Assembly: GCA_008680965.1 (NCBI GenBank)
Contig: NAKE01000001.1
Span: forward strand, 2,232,001-2,296,000
Source: Collinsella aerofaciens
Lineage (GTDB): Bacteria; Actinomycetota; Coriobacteriia; Coriobacteriales; Coriobacteriaceae
Direction: 5' to 3'
Length of the DNA: 64,000 bases
In this document: piece by piece, positions 1 to 8,314 of the stretch
How positions within the stretch are numbered: the stretch's first letter is position 1
How the letters are laid out: each line of letters starts with the position of its first letter
Notes under the pieces: generated by a model
Seen by the model: the letters and a program-made list of their open reading frames with translations, nothing else
The model's database searches: none
What the model was told of the DNA's origin: nothing
Made by a program: the position numbers and the translations under genes

Positions 1-1367
1 GAGGAGACCGTTGTTGTAAATTTCCTTAATAGCGACTTGAGCTTCAACTCGGTTGTTAGTTATATTGGCAGAACCACTGATGGTTACGGTTGCACCCTTG
101 GTATAAACACCACCACCGTAGCCGCCGGTGTCGGCGCTTCCGCCATTGCTGACAGGAACGGCATACGTAGCGTTGCCCGAGATGACACCGCCGGAGAGAT
201 TCAACGTGACACCGCTATCGGCAAAAATGCCACCACCGGAAGCAGCCTTATTCGCTGCGATCACGCCGTCGGTCATGTTGACCGTGACTTTCGCGCCGTT
301 TACGCACAGGCCGCCGCCCCAGCCGCCATGTTGCTGATTGAGATTCGCGCCAGTAATAAAACCGCCATTGATATTCACCTGAGTTTCATTGCTTTTCCCC
401 TCGGCAAAGATGATATGACCGTTGTTGGCCAAATCCCTCGGTGTCGTGATCATGCCACCGTTGAGGTTAAGCGTGCCGCCATCCGCAACAGAGATGACCT
501 GTTGGACCGAACCCCTGTTGGATGCAGCAACGATTGCGCCGAAACCGCTGACGACATGCTCAGTCGTGGTTTCAGTGGTGGTGGTGCCAAGGGTATCTGC
601 GTTAGGCGCGCTCGTGGTTTCATAATAGGTTAAGCTCTGAGGAGTACCTTTGTTGTCACCGGTCCATGCCATAGTTGCAAGCTTGCCAGGATTGTTATCA
701 ACGACCGAAGGTGTATCGCTAACATGGGCAGAGTCTTCAACGGTAAGCGCACCGCTCTCTACCGTAATGAACGTGTCGTTATTACCAACGCGGTAATAAA
801 GCTTGTGACCCGCAAGGTCGATTGTAGTATTTTGCCTGATAGTGATTGGCACACTTGAACTAATGTCAGCCTTAAGACGTAGTTTATCGGGTTTAGTCGG
901 GGCGTTAAGGTACGCTGTCAGGTCTCCGTCACTCGCCAGCAGCGTGTACCCATCCTTATCTTTTTGAAGTCCCGAAACCTCACCTTCATTTGCAACAGTA
1001 GCGACCTTATAGACAGACTGTCCATCATCCGCGGGCTGCGCAGCGCTCTCGGCTCCCGTGTCATCAGACGACGGGGCCGTCCTGAGAGCATCGTCGCCGG
1101 TCTCGTCGCCCTCGGTCTCGTCGCTATCCTGGTTTTCGGTATCCCCGTTGTTGGTGTTTTCTACATCAGTAGACTCACTTGAGGAACCCCCCCCATCACA
1201 GTTCCCTCAGTAGAAACCGCCTGACCATCGTTGGCGATGGCCTGCGAGATCGGGGGCATGACGAGCGACAGTACCAGGCTCAACACGGAAGCTCCGCACA
1301 AAACGCCTGCCAGTACACGGCGCGTCGCTTTATTACTCTGCTTAGATTTGTCCGAATTCGCTTTCAT
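1..1367 (-). CDS. Beta-helix surface protein, 5' part, frame broken by a G8 tract (phase-off)
   Basis: The start is ATG at 1367 after a good ribosome site (GGAGGAGACATCG). The first residues form a signal peptide: a Lys-rich n-region, a hydrophobic core around residues 18-40, then SQAIA. As written the frame stops at 1161, giving 68 aa. Adding one G to the G8 run (1187-1194) continues the protein with no stop to the window edge, about 395 more codons. That continuation starts with a Ser/Thr/Asp/Glu-rich linker (GSSSESTDVEN), then runs into repeats of the type VNINGGFITG, LNLSGGVISGN and VTISGSANITNN. These are typical of right-handed beta-helix adhesins. The product should be secreted and surface-attached; any anchor lies outside the window. 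I infer a contingency gene captured OFF. A sequencing error in the homopolymer is the main alternative. Confidence 0.75.
1187..1194 (-). repeat. G8 homopolymer, probable slipped-strand phase switch
   Basis: Eight consecutive C on the + strand (eight G in the coding strand) lie about 58 codons after the start codon, just after the signal peptide. Eight G puts the frame into a stop after ten more codons; nine (or six) restores the long open frame. Confidence 0.7.
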
Positions 1368-1456
1368 CGATGTCTCCTCCCCAAGAGACCGCGATCTTGC
1401 TCTTTCACTATCAAACGTATCTGCGCAATCTGTAATTGCGCTCGTTTAGTAATGCA

Positions 1457-1486
1457 ATTATAACGATTGTTTAAACATCTGAGCAA
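1457..1486 (-). promoter_or_regulatory. Promoter of the surface-protein gene
   Basis: On the minus strand a perfect TATAAT (1457-1462) lies 18 bp downstream of TTGCTC (1481-1486), in an AT-rich stretch about 90 bp before the start codon. This is a sigma-70-type match by eye only. Confidence 0.45.
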
Positions 1487-1825
1487 CAAAAACCGATAGT
1501 TTTGTAGTGAGTTCTCAATTCTCTTGACAATTGCTCGGATTTGCCTTCGTTTATTCGCTATCTATTTTTTGTTTCTGCTGGTAATTTAGTTGCCTATTAT
1601 TTTTTAATGGCATTAGATTTATTTGCACAACATTTTGCTCAAGAGCAAACATCCTGTGAACGGTCGGAAATCGACCGTGAGCGGGGGTCATTAACCGGGA
1701 TGAATATCCTACCAAATTGATGAGAATATCTAAAAACCCATCGGTGGTTAGAAGCATGATGTTCAGACAACCATATTTGAATTTTCACACAGATTTTAGG
1801 TATCAATTCGACCAAATCGCCTGAG

Positions 1826-1860
1826 GCCACCGCAAAGGCGCCTGCCCCCTTTGCGGTGGC
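1826..1860. repeat. CCTG-core hairpin, copy A1
   Basis: Perfect 13-bp arms, GCCACCGCAAAGG and CCTTTGCGGTGGC, enclose CGCCTGCCC. The element starts 12 bp 3' of the HAD gene stop. It belongs to the same family as the copies at 2787, 4356 and 18702. Confidence 0.75.
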
Positions 1861-1872
1861 TCTCCCCCGGCG

Positions 1873-2694
1873 CTACAGCAGGTGCTCCTGGATGAAGATC
1901 GCGATGCCGTCTTCGTCGTTGCTGGCGGTTACAAAGTCGGCGGCGGCACGGGTGGCGTCGCTGCCGTTTGCCATGGCCACGCCCACGCCGGCATCGGCCA
2001 CCATGCAGGTGTCGTTATCGGCATCGCCAAACACGCAAATGTTCGTAAGCTCCATGTCGTTGAGCTCTGCCACGCGTACAAGGCCGCGCGTCTTGGACAC
2101 GCGCGGATCCATGAACTCGTAGAGCCGCTGCGTGGTTTGCAGAGCCGCCGCCTTAACAGTGTTATCGGCAAACGTCGACGCCCGCTCAATCACCCGCGGC
2201 ATTACCTCAGGCGCCATGGTAAACATCACCTTGGGCTGCGGCTCGCGCAAGAACTCGGCAAAATCGACCACCTGGTAGGGCACGCCGTCGACGCGTGACA
2301 GGTGCTCGACGCACGCGTTGCTCTCGGGCACGTAGAACACGCCGTCTCGGGGGCAGACGGGTGTTGCCGGAAGGTCCGCCATGTGCTTGCAGATGCGCGC
2401 GATGGTCTCGCCCGGCAGCGGATAGCTCAGCTCGTTGATGTCGTGCGCGCGGTCGATGACCTCGGCGCCACCGCAGCCCACGAGCACGTCCACCAGGCCT
2501 TCGATGCCCCAGAGCTCGTACATGGCCTCGGTCGCATGGGCGTCGCGCCCGGTGCACAGGCCAAAGAGCACGCCACGCTCGCGCAGGGCGCGGATCGCCG
2601 CCACGGTGCGCGGGGACACCGTGTGCTGGCTCGTGAGCAGCGTACCGTCGATATCGCAGAACACGGCTTTGATGTGGCTGAAGGTGGTGTCCAT
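1873..2694 (-). CDS. HAD-superfamily (Cof-type) phosphatase
   Basis: This 273-residue protein has the length and layout of the Cof/HAD-IIB family of soluble sugar-phosphate or nucleotide phosphatases. The catalytic motif is DIDGT with Asp14 and Asp16. The C-terminal Mg-binding motif appears as GDADND, and an alpha/beta cap lies between them. The start ATG has AAAGG upstream. The substrate cannot be read from sequence. The neighbours (an MFS exporter behind and the surface protein in front) do not suggest a pathway, and the gene has its own upstream region. Confidence 0.85.
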   Translation of the reverse strand: MDTTFSHIKAVFCDIDGTLLTSQHTVSPRTVAAIRALRERGVLFGLCTGRDAHATEAMYELWGIEGLVDVLVGCGGAEVIDRAHDINELSYPLPGETIARICKHMADLPATPVCPRDGVFYVPESNACVEHLSRVDGVPYQVVDFAEFLREPQPKVMFTMAPEVMPRVIERASTFADNTVKAAALQTTQRLYEFMDPRVSKTRGLVRVAELNDMELTNICVFGDADNDTCMVADAGVGVAMANGSDATRAAADFVTASNDEDGIAIFIQEHLL

Positions 2695-2786
2695 GGGAGC
2701 CTTTCTGGGTTGTGCGGCGGTGTGGGGTGTATCTGGAAGTGGCGTTCATGGTATACCAAAGCGCACACGGGGCGCTTTGGCGCAAA

Positions 2787-2821
2787 ACCACCACAAAGGT
2801 GCCTGGCCCTCTGTGGTGGTT
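2787..2821. repeat. CCTG-core hairpin, copy A2
   Basis: ACCACCACAAAGG and an imperfect CTCTGTGGTGGT enclose TGCCTGGCC. It shares its intergenic gap with the 59-bp palindrome at 2841. Confidence 0.7.
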
Positions 2822-2840
2822 GCGACGTCTGCGGGCCAAA

Positions 2841-2899
2841 CCATCACAACATTCGACGTTTTTCGGCAAAATCGCGATTTTCATCGAATGTTGTGATGG
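2841..2899 (-). repeat. 59-bp palindromic element, copy B1
   Basis: Perfect 16-bp inverted ends (CCATCACAACATTCGA) flank a 27-bp centre. The centre is in the opposite orientation to the copies at 6961 and 8204. The element ends 3 bp after the stop of the MFS gene. Confidence 0.85.
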
Positions 2900-2902
2900 G
2901 TT

Positions 2903-4183
2903 TTACTGCCTTACGGCACGATCAAAATGCCGGCGTCCAAACAGCAGCAACGCCGCAGGGACTGCCGTCACGACCATGCCTGCTCCGATGAGCGTCTGCT
3001 GCACGCCAAACGTCGCCGCCAGCCACGGGGCAATCGCCAGCGGGGCCACGCCGGCGAACATATTGCCAAAACCCATGACCGAGTTGACGCGACCAAGCTG
3101 CTCGAGCGGAGCCGTCGTTTGCACGATCGTGTTGTGGAGCGGGTTGACGACACCCCAGGCCACGCCCAGGGCAATCTGTCCGACGAGGGCTACGCCCACG
3201 TACGGTGTCCCCACATAGAGCAAACTTCCCAGACCCACGGACATGAGCGCCACGAGCAGTGTTTTAAGGTTGACCAGGTGCGGCGGCAAGCGGAGCGCGA
3301 GCACGGCACCCAGCACCGCGCCCACGCCCGAAGCCGACGAGAGCCAGCCCATCCACTCAACGCCGACGTGTAGGACATCGCGGTAGAAGAACGACTCGAG
3401 CGGATCGAAGGCTCCGTAGCCAAAGTTCGAGAGGAAAATAATGCAGAACAGCAGAGCGAGGACGCTGTTGGTGAAGACTGTCTTGATGCTGGCTGCGAAG
3501 GTGGCGCGGGCGGATGTGCTGGGGTTGGAGCTTTGTCCCGCACGCTCCCCTTCCTCTGCCGAATCGGCATCCGCATGCCCGGCGACATGGCTGGTCTGCG
3601 GCCTAAAGCCCCAACCGACGACGAACGCCAGCACGGTAAAGAGCATCATGAGCACAAACACCGCGCGCGACGATGCAGCCGCCGCGACAAAGCCGCCCAG
3701 CGTGGGGCCAACGATGATACTCACGTTTGAAAACATGGCGATGGCGGAGTTGATGTCTTTGAGCTCGACAGGATTGTCGGTGAGGTAGGCCGGATAGGAT
3801 GTGGCGATGGGCTGGGCGAACCCCATCACAAAGCCCAGAAACACCGCGCCGAGTAGGACGACGCCGGTCGCGCTACCAAAGGCGATGATTGCCGTGCCAG
3901 TTGCAAGAGCGCCGACGATGCTCAGCAAGAAATGGCGGCGCGGACCCCAGGCGTCGAGCGCAGCGCCGCCCGCAAAGGATCCCAGGATCACGAAAACGTT
4001 CATAAACAGGACGGCCAGCGATGTCGCGACGACCGAGGCATCGTCCGCATAGGTAAGCGTTCCGATGACGCCGATAAAATAACTGGTCTGAAACCCGGTG
4101 TAGATGAGAAAGCGCATCGCCACCAGGCGCTTGGCCTGCACGGACAGCGATGATTGAGGCTTTGAGAAAAGAGAGACGAGCAT
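2903..4183 (-). CDS. MFS transporter, multidrug-exporter type
   Basis: This 426-residue integral membrane protein has about twelve hydrophobic segments and the MFS loop 2-3 signature (AALDAWGPRRHF). A hydrophilic loop rich in Glu, Ser and Ala lies near the middle. The start was set to ATG 4183 because AAGGAG lies at the right distance; the upstream in-frame ATG at 4222 has none. It resembles the single-component drug/metabolite exporters of Actinobacteria and Firmicutes. The substrate is unknown, and no regulator is adjacent. Confidence 0.8.
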   Translation of the reverse strand: MLVSLFSKPQSSLSVQAKRLVAMRFLIYTGFQTSYFIGVIGTLTYADDASVVATSLAVLFMNVFVILGSFAGGAALDAWGPRRHFLLSIVGALATGTAIIAFGSATGVVLLGAVFLGFVMGFAQPIATSYPAYLTDNPVELKDINSAIAMFSNVSIIVGPTLGGFVAAAASSRAVFVLMMLFTVLAFVVGWGFRPQTSHVAGHADADSAEEGERAGQSSNPSTSARATFAASIKTVFTNSVLALLFCIIFLSNFGYGAFDPLESFFYRDVLHVGVEWMGWLSSASGVGAVLGAVLALRLPPHLVNLKTLLVALMSVGLGSLLYVGTPYVGVALVGQIALGVAWGVVNPLHNTIVQTTAPLEQLGRVNSVMGFGNMFAGVAPLAIAPWLAATFGVQQTLIGAGMVVTAVPAALLLFGRRHFDRAVRQ

Positions 4184-4312
4184 GGAGACTCCTTGTTTCA
4201 TACGAATGCGGACGGCGAGCATTCGCCACCGTCTGTCAAATCAATCTATCCGCATGAAACATTAAGGACGCATCAAGCCCCTTTTCTCCGTTTTTCGCCC
4301 GTCATGAACTAC

Positions 4313-4349
4313 TTGGTAGATTGTAAGGCATGTCCCACACATCTACCAA
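4313..4349. repeat. TGTCCC-core hairpin, copy E0
   Basis: TTGGTAGAT and ATCTACCAA enclose a centre that contains GGCATGTCCC. Arm sequence is unrelated to the neighbouring copies although the core is similar. Confidence 0.6.
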
Positions 4350-4355
4350 AGCAAA

Positions 4356-4391
4356 AACCACCACAAAGGTGCCTGGCTCCTTTGTGATAGA
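4356..4391. repeat. CCTG-core hairpin, copy A3
   Basis: ACCACCACAAAGG, TGCCTGGCT, then CCTTTGTGATAG. The outer part of the right arm has decayed. Confidence 0.6.
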
Positions 4392-4411
4392 AATGACGTT
4401 TGCCCAGATAA

Positions 4412-4448
4412 AACCTGCCAAAACAAACCTGTCCCTATTTGGCAGGTT
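4412..4448. repeat. CCTGTCCC-core hairpin, copy E1
   Basis: Perfect 11-bp arms (AACCTGCCAAA and TTTGGCAGGTT) enclose ACAAACCTGTCCCTA. It lies 23 bp 3' of the moaC-mobB stop. Confidence 0.7.
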
Positions 4449-4471
4449 ATGGCAGCGCAGCGAGCCGGCCC

Positions 4472-5767
4472 TTAAAGGTGATCTTGGATAAGATCGCAGA
4501 TGGCTCGAGCGTCGTTGATGTTGATGGCTCGGGTCGCAAAGCCGGCGTCGAAGGCCTGGCGCGCCAGGGCCTCGTTGCAGGCAAGGGCCAGCGTGTGACC
4601 GTCGACCAGGTCGAGCGAGCTCTTGCCGCGCAGGCGATCAACGCCCGATCGCGCGACCACGATGTTGTCGAAGCCCTCGGTCTTGTAGCCCTCGATGATC
4701 ACCACGTCGACATCGTTGTAGCGCGACAGCAGCTCGCGCGCGGGCATCTCGTCCTCCTCGCGCGTGTCAGCGTACTCCGCCCAGCGCGTGGCGCAGATGA
4801 GCCCCACATGCTTGGAGCCGGCCTGGTGATGGCGCCACGTATCCTTGGCGGGTACATCGATATCAAAGCCGTGATGCCCATGATGCTTGAGCGAACCCAC
4901 GCGCAGGCCGCGGCGGGTGAGCTCGGCGATAACCTTCTCGACGAGCGTGGTCTTGCCCGAATTTTGGTAGCCGATAAACGCGATTGCGGGGACGGCCGGC
5001 GCCGGAGCTGCGGGTGCGACGGCGACGGGTGCGCTCGCGGGCGCGTTACCGTCGGCGCCGGCGGCCTCAGCAGCAACGGCCTGACGCTCGGCGCGATCCC
5101 ACACGCCCGAGCGGCCGCCCTCCTTGTGCAACAGGCGCACGTCGACGATCTCCATGCCGCGATCGACGGCCTTGCACATGTCATAGATGGTCAGACACGC
5201 GGCACTCGCGCCGGTCAACGCCTCCATCTCGATACCCGTCTTGCCCGTCACGCCGGCCGTAACCAGTACGTGAAAGCCAACCTGCCCGTCCGCGCGTGGC
5301 GGCGCCCAGCCCTCGGGCACGTCCTCGGGCGGCGTTCCTGCCGGCGCGATAGGCTCAATATCGCACTTGCTCTTGGTAATGAGCAGCGGATGGCACATGG
5401 GGATGATGTCGCTCGTGCGCTTGATGGCCATAATGCCCGCCACGCGCGCGCAGGCAAGCACATCGCCCTTCTTGGCGCGGTCCTGCAGCACCATGGCCTG
5501 CGTCTCGGGGTGCATGAGGATGGTGCCCTCGGCGATGGCGATACGATGGGTCTCGGCCTTGTCGGACACGTCGACCATGCGTACCTCGCCCTTGGCGTCC
5601 ACGTGCGTCAGTTCGTCGCGACGGGCATCACGGGTGGGCTCGGCTGCAGCGCTGGAAGTCGGCTGTGCGGCAGTGACAGCATCGCCAGCCGCAACCGTGG
5701 CTTTGTGGGCAGACATCGCGGCCCTTCGAGCGGCCTTGGTGGCATCGGCGTACCTGCTCTTGGCCAT
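4472..5767 (-). CDS. moaC/mobB: MoaC-MobB fusion (molybdenum cofactor synthesis)
   Basis: A 431-residue fusion. Residues about 53-223 are MoaC, which makes cyclic pyranopterin monophosphate from the MoaA product; key stretches are IPMCHPL (122-128) and GKTGIEMEALTGAS (175-188). Residues about 225-260 are an Ala/Pro-rich linker. Residues 261-431 are MobB, a GTP-binding adaptor for attaching the guanine nucleotide to molybdopterin, with the P-loop GYQNSGKTT at 266-274. An Ala-rich tail precedes MoaC. The start is ATG 5767, with GGAGG inside the end of moaA and a 4-bp gap, so moaA and this gene are co-transcribed and probably translationally coupled. Each domain looks complete. Confidence 0.93.
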   Translation of the reverse strand: MAKSRYADATKAARRAAMSAHKATVAAGDAVTAAQPTSSAAAEPTRDARRDELTHVDAKGEVRMVDVSDKAETHRIAIAEGTILMHPETQAMVLQDRAKKGDVLACARVAGIMAIKRTSDIIPMCHPLLITKSKCDIEPIAPAGTPPEDVPEGWAPPRADGQVGFHVLVTAGVTGKTGIEMEALTGASAACLTIYDMCKAVDRGMEIVDVRLLHKEGGRSGVWDRAERQAVAAEAAGADGNAPASAPVAVAPAAPAPAVPAIAFIGYQNSGKTTLVEKVIAELTRRGLRVGSLKHHGHHGFDIDVPAKDTWRHHQAGSKHVGLICATRWAEYADTREEDEMPARELLSRYNDVDVVIIEGYKTEGFDNIVVARSGVDRLRGKSSLDLVDGHTLALACNEALARQAFDAGFATRAININDARAICDLIQDHL

Positions 5768-5771
5768 ATGA

Positions 5772-6827
5772 TCATCCTCCGATTTGGGACATAAATCGTT
5801 GCGTGCCCTCAATTATCGCGTGTTCCTGCGGTTTGTGGGCCACGGCATCGCGCCAAATCGAAAGCACCTGCATATCATCACCACGGCGCAGCGCCTCACG
5901 CACCGAATACTCGGCATCGCTGAACAGGCACGGACGCACGTTGCCATCGGCCGTCAGGCGCAGACGGTTGCAATTCGCACAAAAATGATTGGACATGGCG
6001 CTGATAAAGCCGACCGTTCCCGCCGCACCCGGAAAGTGCCAATAGCGCGCAGGACCCGCGCCGGCAGGAGCGTCATTGATGTCGAGTGGCTCGAGCTCGC
6101 CCAGTCCCGTCGCGGCGGCCCCAGCATTGATGCGCGCCCGCAGCTCGTCGCTCGGCACGGTATCGCTCACGTCCCACAGCTCGGGATTGAGTGCGGGCGC
6201 ATGCGGGTCCACAGCGCAATGCGAGCTCGTGTGCTCGTCGCCAATGGGCATGTATTCGATAAAGCGCAGGTGAATGGGGCGATCGACGGTCAGACGCGCG
6301 AGGGCCGCCACATCCTGGTTGAGCCGGCGCACAACAACGCAGTTGACCTTAACGGGCTCAAAGCCCCAAGCCAGCGCCGCGTCGATGCCAGCCATGGTCT
6401 GTTCGAGCCGACCCAGGCGCGTGATCTTTCCAAAGAGCGTAGGGGCGAGTGTGTCGAGCGAAATGTTGACGCGGTTAAGCCCGGCATCTTTGAGCTGCGG
6501 TGCCAGCTTAGGCAGCAGAGCGCCGTTGGTGGTGAGCGAGATGTCCTCGATCTGCGGAATCGCGCGGATGTCACGAATGAGCGGGATGATACGGCGGCTG
6601 ACCAGCGGCTCGCCGCCCGTCAGACGCACGCGGCAAATGCCCTCCCCCGCTACTAGGCGCACAAAGCGAGCGATTTCCTCGGCGCTGAGCAGCTCGTCGT
6701 GCGCGCGGGGCGCCACGCCATCGGCCGGCATGCAATAGATGCAGCGGAAATTGCACTTGTCGGTAACGGCAATACGCAGGTAGTTGATGTCGCGGCCAAA
6801 ACCGTCATGTTGCACGTGCCCGTTCAC
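5772..6827 (-). CDS. moaA: GTP 3',8-cyclase MoaA
   Basis: A radical-SAM enzyme of 351 residues that starts molybdopterin synthesis from GTP. The SAM cluster motif is CNFRCIYC (Cys25, 29 and 32) and is followed by RLTGGEPL. The C-terminal second cluster ligands are seen in CANCNRLRL and the later PCLF. The start is GTG 6827 behind GAGGGGAGGG. It is the first gene of a two-gene operon with moaC-mobB. No other Moco genes (moeA, moaE, mogA) are in the window. Confidence 0.95.
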   Translation of the reverse strand: MNGHVQHDGFGRDINYLRIAVTDKCNFRCIYCMPADGVAPRAHDELLSAEEIARFVRLVAGEGICRVRLTGGEPLVSRRIIPLIRDIRAIPQIEDISLTTNGALLPKLAPQLKDAGLNRVNISLDTLAPTLFGKITRLGRLEQTMAGIDAALAWGFEPVKVNCVVVRRLNQDVAALARLTVDRPIHLRFIEYMPIGDEHTSSHCAVDPHAPALNPELWDVSDTVPSDELRARINAGAAATGLGELEPLDINDAPAGAGPARYWHFPGAAGTVGFISAMSNHFCANCNRLRLTADGNVRPCLFSDAEYSVREALRRGDDMQVLSIWRDAVAHKPQEHAIIEGTQRFMSQIGG

Positions 6828-6960
6828 GCAGCCCTCCCCTCGCGCGGCGTTTTATTCTTCGGAAAACATAATACCCCACGCAAGAATCATGCCGACACCC
6901 GTACGACAGGACAGGCCGCTTCGAGCAAAACGGACTTCCCAAGCCCATCCTCAGCACAGA

Positions 6961-7019
6961 CCATCACAACATTCGATGCTTTTCCCGATTTTGGCGAAAA
7001 ACGTCGAATGTTGTGATGG
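6961..7019 (+). repeat. 59-bp palindromic element, copy B2
   Basis: The same perfect 16-bp ends as B1, around the 27-bp centre 6977-7003. It differs from B3 at two centre positions. It lies 42 bp 3' of the stop of the DUF559-like gene. Confidence 0.85.
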
Positions 7020-7061
7020 TTTGCCTGCCCACAGCACCCCGCGGAAGGACCAAAGCGCCCC

Positions 7062-8099
7062 CTAAAGGCCGCCATCCCAGTGTCGAATCACGAATTCTCG
7101 CAAGTCGTTCTGCCGCTTTTGGAACGCTTCGCTTCGGTCGCACTTAAGGCCCATAGCGAGCGCGATGGCGTTCATCGCCCGATGCAATTGCAGCTGGTGG
7201 GCAAACTGAGTCCCGGTGAGAACGATCATCCTAAAGCCCAGCGCGCTCAGCACGGTCATACGCTCCGCGTCCGACGCGCTGCGCTGTTTATCAAGATGGT
7301 CCGAGCCGTTGTATTCAATCCCTGTACCGCTCGCAGGCGCATATACGTCGATCTCGAAATACCCGGCCTTTGCGAGATACTTGAACTCGTTGGGAACATC
7401 GACCCGATGGTTGAGCTCGATCTTGGCATATCCCAGCCCTCCCTGGGAACGTTTTGCTACGACCATGATTGCAGTGGCCGTCTCCATGGGCGATCGCGCG
7501 CCATCGTGCACGCGCTTGAGCACGGCGGCCGCGCGTATGGCCCCCTGACGAGATCGGTTCTCATTGCAATAGGCAATCAAGTCGGCAACGGTATACCTCT
7601 GCCCCATCTCGATATAATCGCCTGTCGACAGATGATTCAAATGGTATCGAGCGCAGATTTCGTAGCCATATTCCAGCTGCTCGGGTTCGCTCATCCACGA
7701 ACCCGCTTGGACAAAGCACATGGCCTCATCAACCACCAGAAGGCCCTCTGCCACCTCGATAAGATGGCCTGGAGGTACCGGCGCTCCAAACACGTGGCAC
7801 CTAAATCCAGCCGGCGTCGAGCGCTCAAAATCGAAGTTGACGAGCGTATCGATATGATCGAGCTCTTCTCGTGGAATACCAAGCGAAACCAGATAGTCGG
7901 TAACGATCCCAACTGCCGTTGAAGCCCTCAGCCCCTTGGCATGGAGTCCCAATTTGGGCAGGCTCGCGGTCGGCTCCGCCTCGCTAGCAAGCGAGTCCTC
8001 ATCGTATAGGCTGCTTGCTCGCGAGAGCGGCTCGGACGGGCGCGCCACGTTGTGGTACAGCCAGGCAGTCTTATGGGACAGGACGATCGGCAGGTCCAT
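7062..8099 (-). CDS. Putative DUF559-like (PD-(D/E)XK) nuclease-fold protein
   Basis: 345 residues, soluble. The C-terminal third reads EIDVYAPASGTGIEYNGSDH, then a helix with D..R..., then GFRMIVLTGTQ. That arrangement (E/D, E-Y-G-x-x-H, D-x-x-R, a beta strand ending in LT) resembles DUF559/Vsr-type PD-(D/E)XK domains. The N-terminal part is like the AbiEi-type regions that often precede DUF559 in Actinobacteria, but I cannot assign it firmly. The start is ATG 8099 behind TTGGAGGG. The gene stands alone and is bracketed by two near-identical 59-bp palindromes (6961 and 8204). A toxin-antitoxin, defence or housekeeping role cannot be decided. Confidence 0.5.
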   Translation of the reverse strand: MDLPIVLSHKTAWLYHNVARPSEPLSRASSLYDEDSLASEAEPTASLPKLGLHAKGLRASTAVGIVTDYLVSLGIPREELDHIDTLVNFDFERSTPAGFRCHVFGAPVPPGHLIEVAEGLLVVDEAMCFVQAGSWMSEPEQLEYGYEICARYHLNHLSTGDYIEMGQRYTVADLIAYCNENRSRQGAIRAAAVLKRVHDGARSPMETATAIMVVAKRSQGGLGYAKIELNHRVDVPNEFKYLAKAGYFEIDVYAPASGTGIEYNGSDHLDKQRSASDAERMTVLSALGFRMIVLTGTQFAHQLQLHRAMNAIALAMGLKCDRSEAFQKRQNDLREFVIRHWDGGL

Positions 8100-8203
8100 G
8101 AGCCCTCCAATGGAGTCGGATAACCAACCTTATTCCCCTGCCCACGGGTCCGCACACCTTCGTGCGCAAGAAAGCGATTCCACCCGGTCGAGTGGCAGAA
8201 AAA

Positions 8204-8262
8204 CCATCACAACATTCGATGCTTTTCCCGTTTTTGGCAAAAAACGTCGAATGTTGTGATGG
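8204..8262 (+). repeat. 59-bp palindromic element, copy B3
   Basis: Perfect 16-bp ends with the centre at 8220-8246. It has the same orientation as B2 and lies 52 bp 3' of the stop of the ABC exporter gene. Confidence 0.85.
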
Positions 8263-8314
8263 TTTGAGGCGAGGTGAGGGGCACGGAAGGGCCAAAGCAT
8301 CGTGCTCGAACGGG

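Larger units (their letters stand above)
1368..1872. other. Intergenic region, AT-rich
   Basis: The 500 bp between the surface-protein gene and the HAD gene are clearly AT-richer than the flanks. They hold the promoter at 1457-1486 and the hairpin at 1826-1860. I see no supported gene in the rest; the short open frames there have no ribosome site or recognisable product. Confidence 0.5.

Noticed and set aside
2841..8262. CRISPR-like repeats (three 59-bp copies)
   Set aside because: Copies are single and kilobases apart, palindromic over their ends, with no spacers and no cas genes.
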